A stretch of DNA of 64,000 nucleotides from Mycobacterium sp. 852002-51163_SCH5372311 (GCF_001667115.1 NZ_LZIJ01000171.1:1-64000), one strand, 5' to 3'; counted from the first letter of the stretch, positions 50,381-58,849 are shown. Notes: generated by a model from the sequence alone, not told the origin. Numbers and translations are program-made.

Positions 50381-50806
50381 TCAGGGTGCTTGCCTCAATT
50401 GAATAGTGTGCTTCCACGTCCCTGTTCCGTGTCCGCAAGCTGGCACCGTGTAGGTGACTTTGGCTGTGCCTGCGAGCGTATTTGAATCCCAGGAGTAGTG
50501 GATGTCCTGGGCGCTGGGAACTTGAGTACCGTCTCCGCAGTCGGCAGCGTCACCTGCTACATCCATTACCCATTGACCGTTCGTGAATCGCGCTTGGGAA
50601 CTCATTCCGTTGCCGAGGTCTACGTTCGCGCATTCGTCACCGCACGGCGTGAAGTACCAAGTCGACGTGGTGCTTCGGCCTGCCGAGCTGGTATCTGTCG
50701 CAGAATAAGGACCGCTCATCGTCGTCTCAGCCCACCCGTTGCCAGCTGTATCGACAGCTAACCCGGCGAGCACGGCGGTTACGGCGAACACTCGTTTGAT
50801 TGCCAA
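50381..50806 (-). CDS. Secreted small hypothetical protein
   Basis: A 141-residue exported protein; signal peptide to about residue 26 (GWA-ET). The mature part has six Cys, likely in disulfides, and a beta-rich sequence (SSAGRSTTSTWYFTPCGDEC). It resembles small secreted mycobacterial proteins of unknown role. It lies in the variable stretch between the DUF4190 gene and nrdF2, and its codon use appears less GC-biased than its neighbours. Confidence 0.72.
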   Translation of the reverse strand: MAIKRVFAVTAVLAGLAVDTAGNGWAETTMSGPYSATDTSSAGRSTTSTWYFTPCGDECANVDLGNGMSSQARFTNGQWVMDVAGDAADCGDGTQVPSAQDIHYSWDSNTLAGTAKVTYTVPACGHGTGTWKHTIQLRQAP

Positions 50807-50956
50807 TTTCTTTGAACCTCCGCTGAGCTATGTATGCCGAGTCACCAGCGAGCAAATTCGGAGAATAGCATCGGTGGATTCTCGGCAAATCCACAAGAGT
50901 GATAGCCCGCTAATGTCGGCGGGCAAAGCCGCAGATAGCCCCGGTCGCCGGCAGCC

Positions 50957-51039
50957 TCAGAAGTCCCAGTCCTCGTCCTCGGTGACGACGGCCTTGCCGA
51001 TCACATACGACGCCCCGGAACCGGATAAGAAGTCGGTTC
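50957..51039 (-). pseudogene. Remnant of a second nrdF 3' end (last 26 codons)
   Basis: Read on the minus strand it encodes DFLSGSGASYVIGKAVVTED then EDWDF and stop, against DFFSGSGSSYVIGKAVVTED in nrdF2. Over 79 aligned bases (50957-51035 against 51925-52003) I count seven differences, five synonymous and two not. A 2-base deletion then breaks the match. It is not part of any intact gene. The bias to synonymous change means the copy diverged while under selection, as part of a functional nrdF, before being cut off here. Confidence 0.88.
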
Positions 51040-51042
51040 TAC

Positions 51043-51603
51043 TCAGGTGTGGACGATCCAGCCCGCTTCGGTGTAGGGAGCGAGTTGCTCGGGATCATTG
51101 ATCGTGATGTACAGGTCGCCTGCCGTGGGCATAGCGAAGCCGACGAATCCATGTGCGGTCTGTCCGTCGTGAAGGCCGCCCGCTTGCAGCGGGGGCATCT
51201 TGTCGAGCCTCTGGTAGTCGACCGCAAGCGTTGCAGGCTGGGGCGCATCGTCGGGATGGGTCCAAGGCTGATTGCCGCCGCCGTATCCGGCGAATATGTA
51301 GCGCTGGTCGAACTGGAAGAATCGATGGGACGTCGCTGTGATGGTCAGTTCCACCACGTTGCATGCGGAGCCATTCGTCGGATTCGCAAAATGAGAGGTG
51401 CACCCCGGCGGTAACCACGTTGCACTGTTGACAGTGATGTCGGCGGTCGCGCCGCCGGCCGCCCGCGCGTGCAGGGGCACGCCCATCTGACCGATCGGGA
51501 ACGGTGGACCGTCGGACGTGGGGTCAGCCGAACTGGTGGGACACGAGGATGCGGCGATGACCACGGCGACCGCGGCCGCCGCAATTACAGATTGCGCGCG
51601 CAC
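51043..51603 (-). CDS. Exported beta-rich hypothetical protein
   Basis: A 186-residue protein with a signal peptide (about residues 1-26; AASSC at 17-21 might alternatively be a weak lipobox). The mature part looks like an immunoglobulin-like sandwich: ADITVNSATWLPPGC, NVVELTITATSH and GFVGFAMPTAGDLYITIND. It has features of the MPT63/DUF4352-like exported families but no firm match. It is flanked by the nrdF remnant and the real nrdF2, so it probably came in with that rearrangement. Confidence 0.75.
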   Translation of the reverse strand: MRAQSVIAAAAVAVVIAASSCPTSSADPTSDGPPFPIGQMGVPLHARAAGGATADITVNSATWLPPGCTSHFANPTNGSACNVVELTITATSHRFFQFDQRYIFAGYGGGNQPWTHPDDAPQPATLAVDYQRLDKMPPLQAGGLHDGQTAHGFVGFAMPTAGDLYITINDPEQLAPYTEAGWIVHT

Positions 51604-51924
51604 CCCGGGAGGTTACCCGCAGCGCTGCCGCGAAAACGCGCGTCATCCGTGAGCGATCGGGTTGCCCTGCTGGATGAACGCCGCGAGCTGGCCGCTACCC
51701 GGTTTCGACCACCGTGGCACCGAGTGCGTTGGTCTGCACCGACTTGATGCGACCCTAGCCACCTGCTCGTTTCGTTGCGACGGTTTTCTCAGTCATGTTG
51801 TCTCCCACAATCATTAGTTAGCTGCCGTTCAGATTGGTCACGATGCAGATTGCGGATCTAGAGGCCGTAGCAACCGCATTAGATCAGGGTCGGTCACAGG
51901 AAATTGTGCGTCTGACCAGCGACC
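51604..51924 (-). other. 321-base gene-poor stretch with a broken small reading frame
   Basis: On the minus strand GGGAG precedes an ATG at 51797 that opens MTEKTVATKRAGG, then TAG, then the same frame continues GRIKSVQTNALGATVVETG before another stop. The ribosome site plus continued plausible protein after the stop suggest a decayed small gene, but I cannot name it. Nothing else is recognised. Confidence 0.3.
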
Positions 51925-52899
51925 TCAGAAGTCCCAGTCCTCGTCTTCGGTGACGACGGCTTTGCCGATCACGTAGGACGACCCGGATCCGGAGAAGAAG
52001 TCGTGGTTCTCGTCGGCATTGGGTGACAGCGCCGAAAGGATCGCCGGGTTCACGTCCGTTTCGTCGCGCGGGAACAGTGCTTCATAGCCCAGGTTCATCA
52101 GCGCCTTGTTTGCGTTGTAGCGCAAGAACTTTTTGACGTCTTCGGTGAGCCCGACTTCGTCGTAAAGGTCCTGGGTGTACTCCACCTCGTTGTCGTACAG
52201 GTCGAAAAGCAGCTCGTAGGTGTAGTCCTTGAGCTCGGCGCGCTTGGCCTCGTCGACCAGCTGCAGGCCGCGCTGGAACTTGTAGCCGATGTAGTAGCCG
52301 TGTACGGCCTCGTCGCGAATGATCAACCGGATCATGTCGGCGGTGTTGGTCAGCTTGGCCCGGCTCGACCAGTACATCGGCAGATAGAAGCCGGAGTAGA
52401 AGAGGAAGCTTTCCAGCAGCGTGGAGGCCACCTTGCGCTTCAGCGGTTCGTCGCCGCGGTAGTACTTGAGCACGATCTCGGCTTTGCGCTGCAAGTTCGG
52501 GTTCTCCTCCGACCAGCGGAAGGCGTCGTCGATCTCGGCGGTCGAACACAGTGTGGAGAAGATCTGGCTGTAGCTCTTGGCATGCACCGATTCCATGAAC
52601 GCGATGTTGGTGTAGACGGCTTCCTCGTGCGGGGTCAGCGCGTCGGGAATGAGGCTGACCGCACCCACGGTTCCCTGGATGGTGTCCAGCATGGTCAGAC
52701 CGGTGAAGACGCGCATGGTCAGCTGCTTCTCGCCGGCGGTCAACGTGCCCCACGACGGGATGTCGTTGGACACCGGCACCTTCTCCGGCAGCCAGAAATT
52801 ACCGGTCAGCCGGTCCCAGACTTCGGCGTCCTTTTCGTCTTGCAGCCGATTCCAGTTGATCGCCGAAACGCGGTCGATCAGCTTCATGTTCTCGGTCAC
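51925..52899 (-). CDS. nrdF2: Ribonucleotide reductase class Ib, beta subunit NrdF2
   Basis: A 324-residue radical subunit, the same length as Rv3048c. Di-metal ligands lie in FTGLTMLDTIQ, NIAFMESVHAKSYSQIF, LESFLFYSGF and IIRDEAVHGYYIG; the radical Tyr is in AKSYS or a nearby helix as in other NrdF. The C-terminal tail TEDEDWDF docks into NrdE. GTG 52899 agrees with the M. tuberculosis start. It is transcribed apart from nrdHIE; two NrdR-like boxes lie upstream. Confidence 0.97.
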   Translation of the reverse strand: MTENMKLIDRVSAINWNRLQDEKDAEVWDRLTGNFWLPEKVPVSNDIPSWGTLTAGEKQLTMRVFTGLTMLDTIQGTVGAVSLIPDALTPHEEAVYTNIAFMESVHAKSYSQIFSTLCSTAEIDDAFRWSEENPNLQRKAEIVLKYYRGDEPLKRKVASTLLESFLFYSGFYLPMYWSSRAKLTNTADMIRLIIRDEAVHGYYIGYKFQRGLQLVDEAKRAELKDYTYELLFDLYDNEVEYTQDLYDEVGLTEDVKKFLRYNANKALMNLGYEALFPRDETDVNPAILSALSPNADENHDFFSGSGSSYVIGKAVVTEDEDWDF

Positions 52900-52960
52900 C
52901 GAAACCCCACTTCACACGCTCGATTTGGCTGCCGGATTGGTTGCCGTGCTTGGACTTCAA

Positions 52961-53008
52961 ACACTACCCCTGGGGTCCGACAAGGCGAGGCAACACAAGA
53001 AGTTGTGT
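52961..53008. promoter_or_regulatory. Pair of NrdR-like boxes upstream of nrdF2
   Basis: ACACAAGAAGTTGTGT (52993-53008) fits the NrdR consensus acaCwAtATaTwGtgt at 13 of 16 positions by my count. ACACTACCCCTGGGGT (52961-52976) fits at about 10. Their starts are 32 bp apart, a whole number of helical turns, as usual for NrdR. The nrdH promoter has the same spacing. Confidence 0.8.
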
Positions 53009-53045
53009 CTGCCGTGTCGCTTAGGGCGCCCAGCACGACGTGGCG

Positions 53046-53103
53046 CGAGCAGACGGAAAAGCGCCCAATTCGGCACTGAACCGGGGGCTTTTGCGTCTGC
53101 TCG
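53046..53103. terminator. Long palindromic hairpin after the monooxygenase gene
   Basis: Arms 53046-53066 and 53083-53103 pair at 19 of 21 positions (CGAGCAGACG outermost) around a 16-base loop. It starts six bases after the monooxygenase stop. It lacks a long U-tract, so it may be a factor-assisted terminator or a repetitive palindromic element; I recall similar CGAGCAGACGC palindromes in other mycobacterial intergenic regions. Confidence 0.7.
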
Positions 53104-53109
53104 GCGGGA

Positions 53110-54675
53110 CTAACTGGCGGCCAGCGCGCGCTGATCGGCCTGTGCGCTCTTCCCCACCCCGAAGAACTGGTACTCGGCGGGCTTGACCCCGCGGGTCGCC
53201 CTCCAGTACTGCCAGGTGTAGCCGCCCCACAGCACGGTGTTCTTGCCGTGTTCGTCGAGGTACCAGCTGCTGCAGCCACCGCTGTTCCACACCGACTCCG
53301 ACAGCTTGGCCTGCAGCTCGTCGTTGAATCGGTCCTGCGCCGCGCGCGTCGGGGCCAGCGCCTGGGCGCCGAGCTTGTCGCAGGTAGCGATCGCGTCGGC
53401 AACGTAGTGGATCTGCGATTCGATCATGAACACCACCGAGTTGTGCCCCAGACCGGTGTTGGGCCCGAGCAGGAAGAACAGGTTGGGCATGTCCGCGACG
53501 GTGATCCCCCGGTGTGCACCGATGCCTTCGCGATTCCAGCGGTCCACCAGGTCCTCGCCGTGGCGGCCCTTGATCTGGACGTAGGTGTAGGAGTCGGTGA
53601 CGTGGAAGCCGGTGGCATACACGATCAGATCGGCCTTGTGTTCGGTTCCGTCGGCGGTAACGATGCCATCGCGGGTGATCCGGGTGATCCCGTCGGTGAT
53701 CAGTTGCGTCTTCGGGTCCGCGACGGCGCCATAGTAGGTCGAGGAGTTCAGAATGCGCTTGCAACCGATGCGGTACTTCGGGGTCAGCTTGCGGCGCAGC
53801 TCGCGATCCTTGACCGAGCGCCGGATGTTGTATTTGCAGTAGGCCTCAATGAACTTCAGCGCGTTCGGCCGCTTCGTCATACCGTAGGCGAGCGCCTCCT
53901 GGGCCCAGTAGATACCGAGACGCGTCAGTGCTCGCAGTCCGGGGACGTTCGCCATGGCCCGACGCAGCGAGAGCGGCAGGTCAGGGTTGGAGCGCGGCAC
54001 CACCCACGGCGGGGTGCGCTGGTAGAGCTGCAACTCGGCGACCTGCCCGACGATCTCCGGCACGATCTGGATCGCGCTGGCGCCCGTCCCGATGATCGCC
54101 ACCCGCTTGCCGGTGAGGTCGACGCTGTGGTCCCACTCCGCAGAGTGGAACGCCGGACCTGCGAATTCCTCACGACCCTCGATGTCGGGGAAGGACGGAA
54201 TGTGCAATGCGCCGGCCCCCGAGACCAGGAACTGAGCGACGTATTCGCGCCCGTCGGTGGTGAACACGTGCCAGCGGTACTCGTCCTCGTCCCAGTGAGC
54301 ACGGTCGACCAGGGAGTTGAACTCGATGTAGCTGCGCAGCCCGTACTTGTCGGTGACGCCCTTGAGGTAGTCCCAGATCTCGGGCTGATACGAGAACGGA
54401 TTCTTCCAGTCCGGCTTCGGCTCGAACGAGAACGAATACAGGTGCGACGGGATGTCGCATGCGCAGCCGGGGTAGCTGTTGTCCCGCCAGGTACCGCCGA
54501 CGTCGTCGGCCTTCTCCAGAATGACGAAGTCCACACCTTGGCGCTGCAGCGCGATCGCCATGCCCAGGCCGGAGAATCCGGTCCCGATTATGACGACGCG
54601 GGTGTGCACCGGCGTTTGGGAAGCGTGGGAAGGCGCGGACTCCGTCTCGGTGAGGGGGGTCGCAATGTCAGTCAT
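53110..54675 (-). CDS. Flavin-containing (Baeyer-Villiger-type) monooxygenase, Rv3049c type
   Basis: A 521-residue class B flavoprotein monooxygenase. FAD motif GTGFSGLGMAIAL, the Baeyer-Villiger fingerprint FAGPAFHSAEWDHS (FxGxxxHxxxW), and NADPH motif AIIGTGASAIQIVPEI are intact. A C-terminal DLIVYATGFH segment follows. It oxygenates ketones or soft nucleophiles using NADPH and O2; substrate unknown. The homologous ETHA-type enzymes activate thioamide drugs. It is preceded by a palindromic operator and a TetR gene of the same orientation. Confidence 0.94.
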   Translation of the reverse strand: MTDIATPLTETESAPSHASQTPVHTRVVIIGTGFSGLGMAIALQRQGVDFVILEKADDVGGTWRDNSYPGCACDIPSHLYSFSFEPKPDWKNPFSYQPEIWDYLKGVTDKYGLRSYIEFNSLVDRAHWDEDEYRWHVFTTDGREYVAQFLVSGAGALHIPSFPDIEGREEFAGPAFHSAEWDHSVDLTGKRVAIIGTGASAIQIVPEIVGQVAELQLYQRTPPWVVPRSNPDLPLSLRRAMANVPGLRALTRLGIYWAQEALAYGMTKRPNALKFIEAYCKYNIRRSVKDRELRRKLTPKYRIGCKRILNSSTYYGAVADPKTQLITDGITRITRDGIVTADGTEHKADLIVYATGFHVTDSYTYVQIKGRHGEDLVDRWNREGIGAHRGITVADMPNLFFLLGPNTGLGHNSVVFMIESQIHYVADAIATCDKLGAQALAPTRAAQDRFNDELQAKLSESVWNSGGCSSWYLDEHGKNTVLWGGYTWQYWRATRGVKPAEYQFFGVGKSAQADQRALAAS

Positions 54676-54767
54676 TGATCGGTCTTCCTATTGAGGCCTG
54701 TGTTTCGGCTGGGGCGTTTGCTGGCGCGTCTGTGGCTGTAGACGCGGGCCTTGCAACTACCGAACAA

Positions 54768-54787
54768 ATACCCAGTACCCAGGGTAT
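54768..54787. promoter_or_regulatory. Palindromic operator upstream of the monooxygenase gene
   Basis: ATACCCAGTACCCAGGGTAT has 6-base arms ATACCC/GGGTAT and contains a tighter palindrome TACCCAGGGTA. It lies about 95 bases upstream of the monooxygenase start and just below the TetR gene, whose product is the likely binder. Confidence 0.55.
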
Positions 54788-54850
54788 CGGTTAGGAGGAA
54801 TGTTATCGAATGCCCCGAGTATGTCAACGGCGATCGAGGCGGCCCGTGGC

Positions 54851-55612
54851 TCAACTCACAGCGGGTTTACTCGGTACCACGTGGTGGATCGGCTGGTCAG
54901 GATCCATGGAAATCCCCAGCGTCTCGGCGGTGCCGACAATGACGCCCATCATGATGGTCGTCAGGTGTGCGACGAACTGGTCGGCCGGCATGCGTCGCGG
55001 GCTGTCGGGTTCCGGGCCCAGCCACCACTCGGTCGCCGACGCGGCCGACCCGAACGCGGCGAACGCGGCAAGTTCCAACGCGTCGCGGCTCAGCTCCATC
55101 TCGCGCAGCTCGTTGTTGAACATTTCGGCCATGGTCAGGGTGATCTCGCGGCCTTCGTTGAGCGTGCGCACAGCGGCCCCGGACTGGGCGACAAAGCGGC
55201 CCTGGATGAAGACGCGCACCACGTTGGGGTGCTTGTCGACGAGGTTGGCGTACTCCTGGACGCTGCGCCGGATCACCTCGCGGGCCGAGTCGCGGGTGAG
55301 GTCGATGTTCGGGAAAATCGCGCCCCATAGCATGTCGCGCAGGCGTTCCCCGATCGCCTCGAACAGGTCGGACTTGTCGTGGAAATGCCGGTAGATCTTG
55401 GGCTTGGCGGTGCCGGCCTCCTCGGCGATCTCCCGCACGCTCACATCTGGGCCCGAGCGTTCGATCGCGCGGAAGGCGGCCTCGACGATTTCGCCGCGCA
55501 CCTTCTTGCGGTGTTCACGCCAGCGTTCGCTGCGCGCGTCGACCTTCACTCCTGGCATCGGGGCGGAGTGGTGCGGTCTAGCAGGTCGAGGGATTCTCAC
55601 CACGCCAAGCAC
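54851..55612 (-). CDS. TetR-family regulator, Rv3050c type
   Basis: A 253-residue regulator (about 246 in M. tuberculosis). The helix-turn-helix is PDVSVREIAEEAGTAKPKIYRHFHDKSDLFEAIGERL; the C-terminal domain is long and helical, as in regulators that bind lipids or large ligands. GTG 55612 was used; the conserved protein may begin later, at MPGVKVDARSERW (ATG 55558). It probably controls the monooxygenase gene 175 bases downstream. Confidence 0.88.
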   Translation of the reverse strand: MLGVVRIPRPARPHHSAPMPGVKVDARSERWREHRKKVRGEIVEAAFRAIERSGPDVSVREIAEEAGTAKPKIYRHFHDKSDLFEAIGERLRDMLWGAIFPNIDLTRDSAREVIRRSVQEYANLVDKHPNVVRVFIQGRFVAQSGAAVRTLNEGREITLTMAEMFNNELREMELSRDALELAAFAAFGSAASATEWWLGPEPDSPRRMPADQFVAHLTTIMMGVIVGTAETLGISMDPDQPIHHVVPSKPAVS

Positions 55613-55666
55613 CTTACCGCGCTGCGCTGACTGACCTGCGCAGACTGGCGCCGGGCCGTGGCTCCT

Positions 55667-55728
55667 CGCCGAGAGTGAATCTGACGACTAGACACGCCGC
55701 CCAGCCGTCGTCTGATTCACACTCGGCG
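55667..55728. repeat. Inverted repeat with GTGTGAATC core
   Basis: Arms 55667-55688 and 55707-55728 pair at 20 of 22 positions around an 18-base loop. The arm core GTGTGAATC-GACGAC resembles the GTGTGAA-TGACGG unit of the 20-bp arrays at 3281 and 10331. It lies between the TetR gene and the DUF6966-like gene. Confidence 0.7.
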
Positions 55729-55802
55729 AGCGCGGTGGATTGATATTCGCGCCCGCTGCGCCCCGCGAACGGGTCGAACGCTGCGGGTGGATGATCAACG
55801 CC

Positions 55803-56126
55803 ATGCAGACAGATGGGACCGGTCGAGATCGCGACGTCGAGGTGCCACCTGACCTCCTAAGCGCCCTGAACGCACTCATCGAACGGCTCCCTGCAATCGA
55901 CGTCGGCACCGGGTGGACCGACGGCGAGCGGTGGGCTGCGCGGCTCACCGCCAGTCGACGGCGGATAGCCCGCGGAGACCCGTACGGAGTCAACGACCTG
56001 CTAGCTGCATTCGGCGGGATGGGCAGCTTCAGCGACCTCTACCTTGACGATGACCTCGACGGGCTGCGCTCGCGCGTGGCCGCCATCGCCTATGAGACGG
56101 CTCGACGACTCGGCATCCAGGCCTGA
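55803..56126 (+). CDS. DUF6966-like small protein
   Basis: A 107-residue soluble protein: PPDLLSALNALIERLP, WAARLTASRRRIARGDPYG and the marked block LLAAFGGMGSFSDLYLD, which fits what I know as DUF6966. Function unknown. ATG 55803 was chosen; an ATG four codons earlier is also in frame. It runs opposite to the nrd operon. Confidence 0.75.
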   Translation: MQTDGTGRDRDVEVPPDLLSALNALIERLPAIDVGTGWTDGERWAARLTASRRRIARGDPYGVNDLLAAFGGMGSFSDLYLDDDLDGLRSRVAAIAYETARRLGIQA

Positions 56127-56230
56127 CCAACCCACCAACTCCGGCGTCCTGGCCTCCACACCTTGCAGGCCGCAACTGGGCCGGGTCAAGGGACATGCGG
56201 ACGGTGAGAACGCAGGTGAAAAATGGCGCC

Positions 56231-56270
56231 GCCGAACTCAGTGGAGCCCAACTCAGTGGAGCCGAACTCA
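56231..56270. repeat. 15-bp tandem repeat covering the nrdE stop codon
   Basis: GCCGAACTCAGTGGA (56231-56245), GCCCAACTCAGTGGA (56246-56260) and a partial unit GCCGAACTCA (56261-56270). The nrdE stop is inside the partial unit, and every unit restores a TGA in the same frame. Confidence 0.85.
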
Positions 56271-58433
56271 CAGCATGCAGGACACGCAGCCCTCGACCTC
56301 GGTGCCTTCCAATGCCATCTGCCGCAGCCGGATGTAGTACAGCGTCTTGATGCCCTTGCGCCAGGCGTAGATCTGCGCCTTGTTCACGTCGCGGGTGGTG
56401 GCGGTGTCCTTGAAGAACAACGTCAACGAAAGCCCTTGGTCCACATGCTGAGTGGCCGCGGCGTAGGTGTCGATGATCTTCTCGTAACCGATTTCGTACG
56501 CGTCCTGGTAGTACTCCAGGTTGTCGTTGGTCATGTAGGGCGCCGGGTAATAGACCCGGCCGATCTTGCCTTCCTTGCGGATCTCGACCTTCGACACGAT
56601 CGGGTGGATCGACGACGTCGAATGGTTGATGTAGGAGATCGACCCCGTTGGTGGCACCGCCTGCAGGTTCTGGTTGTAGATGCCGTGCGCCTGCACCGAC
56701 TCCTTCAGCCGGCGCCAGTCGTCCTGCGTCGGGATGCGGATGTCCGCGTCCGCGAACAACTGACGGACCTTGTCGGTCTTGGGTTCCCACACCTGCTCGG
56801 TGTACTTGTCGAAGAACTCCCCCGACGCGTACTTCGATCGCTCGAATCCCTTGAAATGCGTGCCGCGTTCGATGGCGATGCGGTTGGAGGCCCGCAGCGC
56901 GTGATACAGCACGGCATAGAAATAGATGTTGGTGAAGTCGATACCTTCTTCGGAGCCGTAGAAAACGCCCTCGCGGGCCAGATAGCCGTGCAGGTTCATC
57001 TGCCCCAAGCCGATCGCGTGGGAGTCGTTGTTGCCCTGCTCGATCGACGGCACCGACGTGATGTGGGTCTGGTCGCTCACCGCCGTCAGCGCGCGGATCG
57101 CCACCTCGATGGTCTGGGCGAAGTCCGGCGAGTCCATCGTCTTGGCGATGTTCAGCGAACCTAGGTTGCACGAAATGTCTTTGCCCACTTTGGCATAGGA
57201 GAGGTCGTCGTTGAAGACGGACGGCGTGGACACCTGCAGGATCTCCGAGCACAGGTTCGAGTGCGTGATCTTGCCCTCGATGGGGTTGGCCCGGTTCACC
57301 GTGTCCTCGAACATGATGTACGGGTAGCCCGACTCGAACTGCAACTCGGCGAGCGTCTGGAAGAACTCCCGCGCCTTGATCTTGGTCTTGCGGATGCGCG
57401 CGTCGTCGACCATCTCGTAGTACTTCTCGGTCACCGAGATGTCGGCGAATGGGAGGCCGTAGACCCGCTCGACGTCGTAAGGCGAGAACAGATACATGTC
57501 GTCGTTGCGCTTGGCCAGCTCGAAGGTGATATCCGGAATGACGACGCCGAGCGACAGCGTCTTGATCCGGATCTTCTCGTCGGCGTTCTCCCGCTTGGTG
57601 TCCAGGAAGCGATAGATGTCTGGGTGATGCGCGTTCAGGTAGACCGCCCCGGCGCCCTGGCGCGCGCCCAGCTGGTTGGCGTAGGAGAACGAGTCCTCGA
57701 GCAGCTTCATGATCGGGATGACACCCGACGACTGATTCTCGATGTTCTTGATCGGCGCGCCGTGCTCGCGAATGTTGGTCAGCAGCAACGCAACTCCCCC
57801 GCCGCGCTTGGATAGCTGCAGGGACGAGTTGATCGACCGTCCGATCGACTCCATATTGTCTTCGACGCGAATTAAAAAGCACGAGACCGGCTCTCCCCGT
57901 TGTTTTTTGCCCGAGTTCAGGAACGTCGGTGTGGCCGGCTGGAACCGGCCGTCGATGATCTCGTCGACCAGCTTCTCGGCCAGCCCGGTGTCCCCGGCCG
58001 CCAACGTGAGCGCGACCATGACGACCCGGTCCTCGAAACGCTCCAGATAACGCTTCCCGTCGAACGTCTTGAGTGTGTAGGAGGTGTAGTACTTGAACGC
58101 GCCGAGAAAAGTCGGAAACCGGAACTTCTTGGCGTAGGCACGGTCCAGCAGCGTCTTGACGAAGTTGCGTGAGTACTGGTCGAGAACCTCACGCTCGTAA
58201 TAGTTCTCGCGGATCAGGTAGTCGAGTTTCTCGTCCTGATTGTGGAAGAAGACGGTGTTCTGGTTGACGTGCTGCAGGAAGTATTGGTGGGCCGCTTCCC
58301 GGTCCTTTTCGAACTGAATCTTGCCGTCCGCGTCGTACAGATTCAGCATCGCGTTGAGCGCGTGGTAATCCGTTTCGTCGGGCAGCGCGTGGGCGGGGGA
58401 GGTTACAGGCTCTGCAGTGACGGTTGGTGGCAC
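56268..58433 (-). CDS. nrdE: Ribonucleotide reductase class Ib, alpha subunit NrdE
   Basis: A 721-residue catalytic subunit. Active-site features include CSEILQ (the radical-site Cys region is NLCSEI), the redox Cys in EPVSCFL, and the C-terminal shuttle pair CVSC in EGCVSCML that is re-reduced by NrdH. GTG 58433 has GGAAGGAAG upstream and overlaps nrdI by 31 bases; the alternative ATG 58349 (MLNLYDAD) gives 693 residues, the length annotated in M. tuberculosis. Third gene of nrdH-nrdI-nrdE. Confidence 0.97.
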   Translation of the reverse strand: MPPTVTAEPVTSPAHALPDETDYHALNAMLNLYDADGKIQFEKDREAAHQYFLQHVNQNTVFFHNQDEKLDYLIRENYYEREVLDQYSRNFVKTLLDRAYAKKFRFPTFLGAFKYYTSYTLKTFDGKRYLERFEDRVVMVALTLAAGDTGLAEKLVDEIIDGRFQPATPTFLNSGKKQRGEPVSCFLIRVEDNMESIGRSINSSLQLSKRGGGVALLLTNIREHGAPIKNIENQSSGVIPIMKLLEDSFSYANQLGARQGAGAVYLNAHHPDIYRFLDTKRENADEKIRIKTLSLGVVIPDITFELAKRNDDMYLFSPYDVERVYGLPFADISVTEKYYEMVDDARIRKTKIKAREFFQTLAELQFESGYPYIMFEDTVNRANPIEGKITHSNLCSEILQVSTPSVFNDDLSYAKVGKDISCNLGSLNIAKTMDSPDFAQTIEVAIRALTAVSDQTHITSVPSIEQGNNDSHAIGLGQMNLHGYLAREGVFYGSEEGIDFTNIYFYAVLYHALRASNRIAIERGTHFKGFERSKYASGEFFDKYTEQVWEPKTDKVRQLFADADIRIPTQDDWRRLKESVQAHGIYNQNLQAVPPTGSISYINHSTSSIHPIVSKVEIRKEGKIGRVYYPAPYMTNDNLEYYQDAYEIGYEKIIDTYAAATQHVDQGLSLTLFFKDTATTRDVNKAQIYAWRKGIKTLYYIRLRQMALEGTEVEGCVSCML

Positions 58434-58849
58434 GTCTCTTCCTTCCAAAATTGCGCCAGGCCCACACGGACGGCGTCGACGTCGTCGGGAGTTCCCATCA
58501 GTTCGAAGCGGTAGAGGTACGGAACGCCGCACTTGCGGGAGACCACGTTCCCCGCATAGGCGAATTCGGCACCGAAGTTGTTGTTGCCCGCAGCGATGAC
58601 GCCGCGGATCAACGACCGGTTGTGCTCGTTGTTCAAGAACGCGATGACCTGCTTGGGGACATAGCCACCGTCGTTGACGTCCGGCGTGGCGCGGCCGCCG
58701 CCGTACGTGGGCAGTATCAGCACGTACGGCTCGTCGACCTCGATTCGGCCATGCAGCGGTATCCGCGTGGCGGGAACACCCAGCTTCTGGACGAAGCGGT
58801 GGGTGTTCTCCGACACGCTGGAGAAATAGACCAGGTTGCGCGAGTGCAC
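58403..58849 (-). CDS. nrdI: Flavodoxin-like NrdI
   Basis: A 148-residue flavodoxin-fold protein that supplies the oxidant to assemble the manganese-tyrosyl radical cofactor of NrdF. FMN-binding loops are visible: VYFSSVSENTHRFV, LPTYGGG and AGNNNFGAEFAYAGN. GTG 58849. It sits between nrdH and nrdE and overlaps nrdE. Confidence 0.95.
   Translation of the reverse strand: MHSRNLVYFSSVSENTHRFVQKLGVPATRIPLHGRIEVDEPYVLILPTYGGGRATPDVNDGGYVPKQVIAFLNNEHNRSLIRGVIAAGNNNFGAEFAYAGNVVSRKCGVPYLYRFELMGTPDDVDAVRVGLAQFWKEETCHQPSLQSL

Noticed and set aside
50957..51039. The nrdF remnant as part of a coding gene
   Set aside because: It has no start codon in frame and a 2-base deletion breaks the match before the neighbouring stop.
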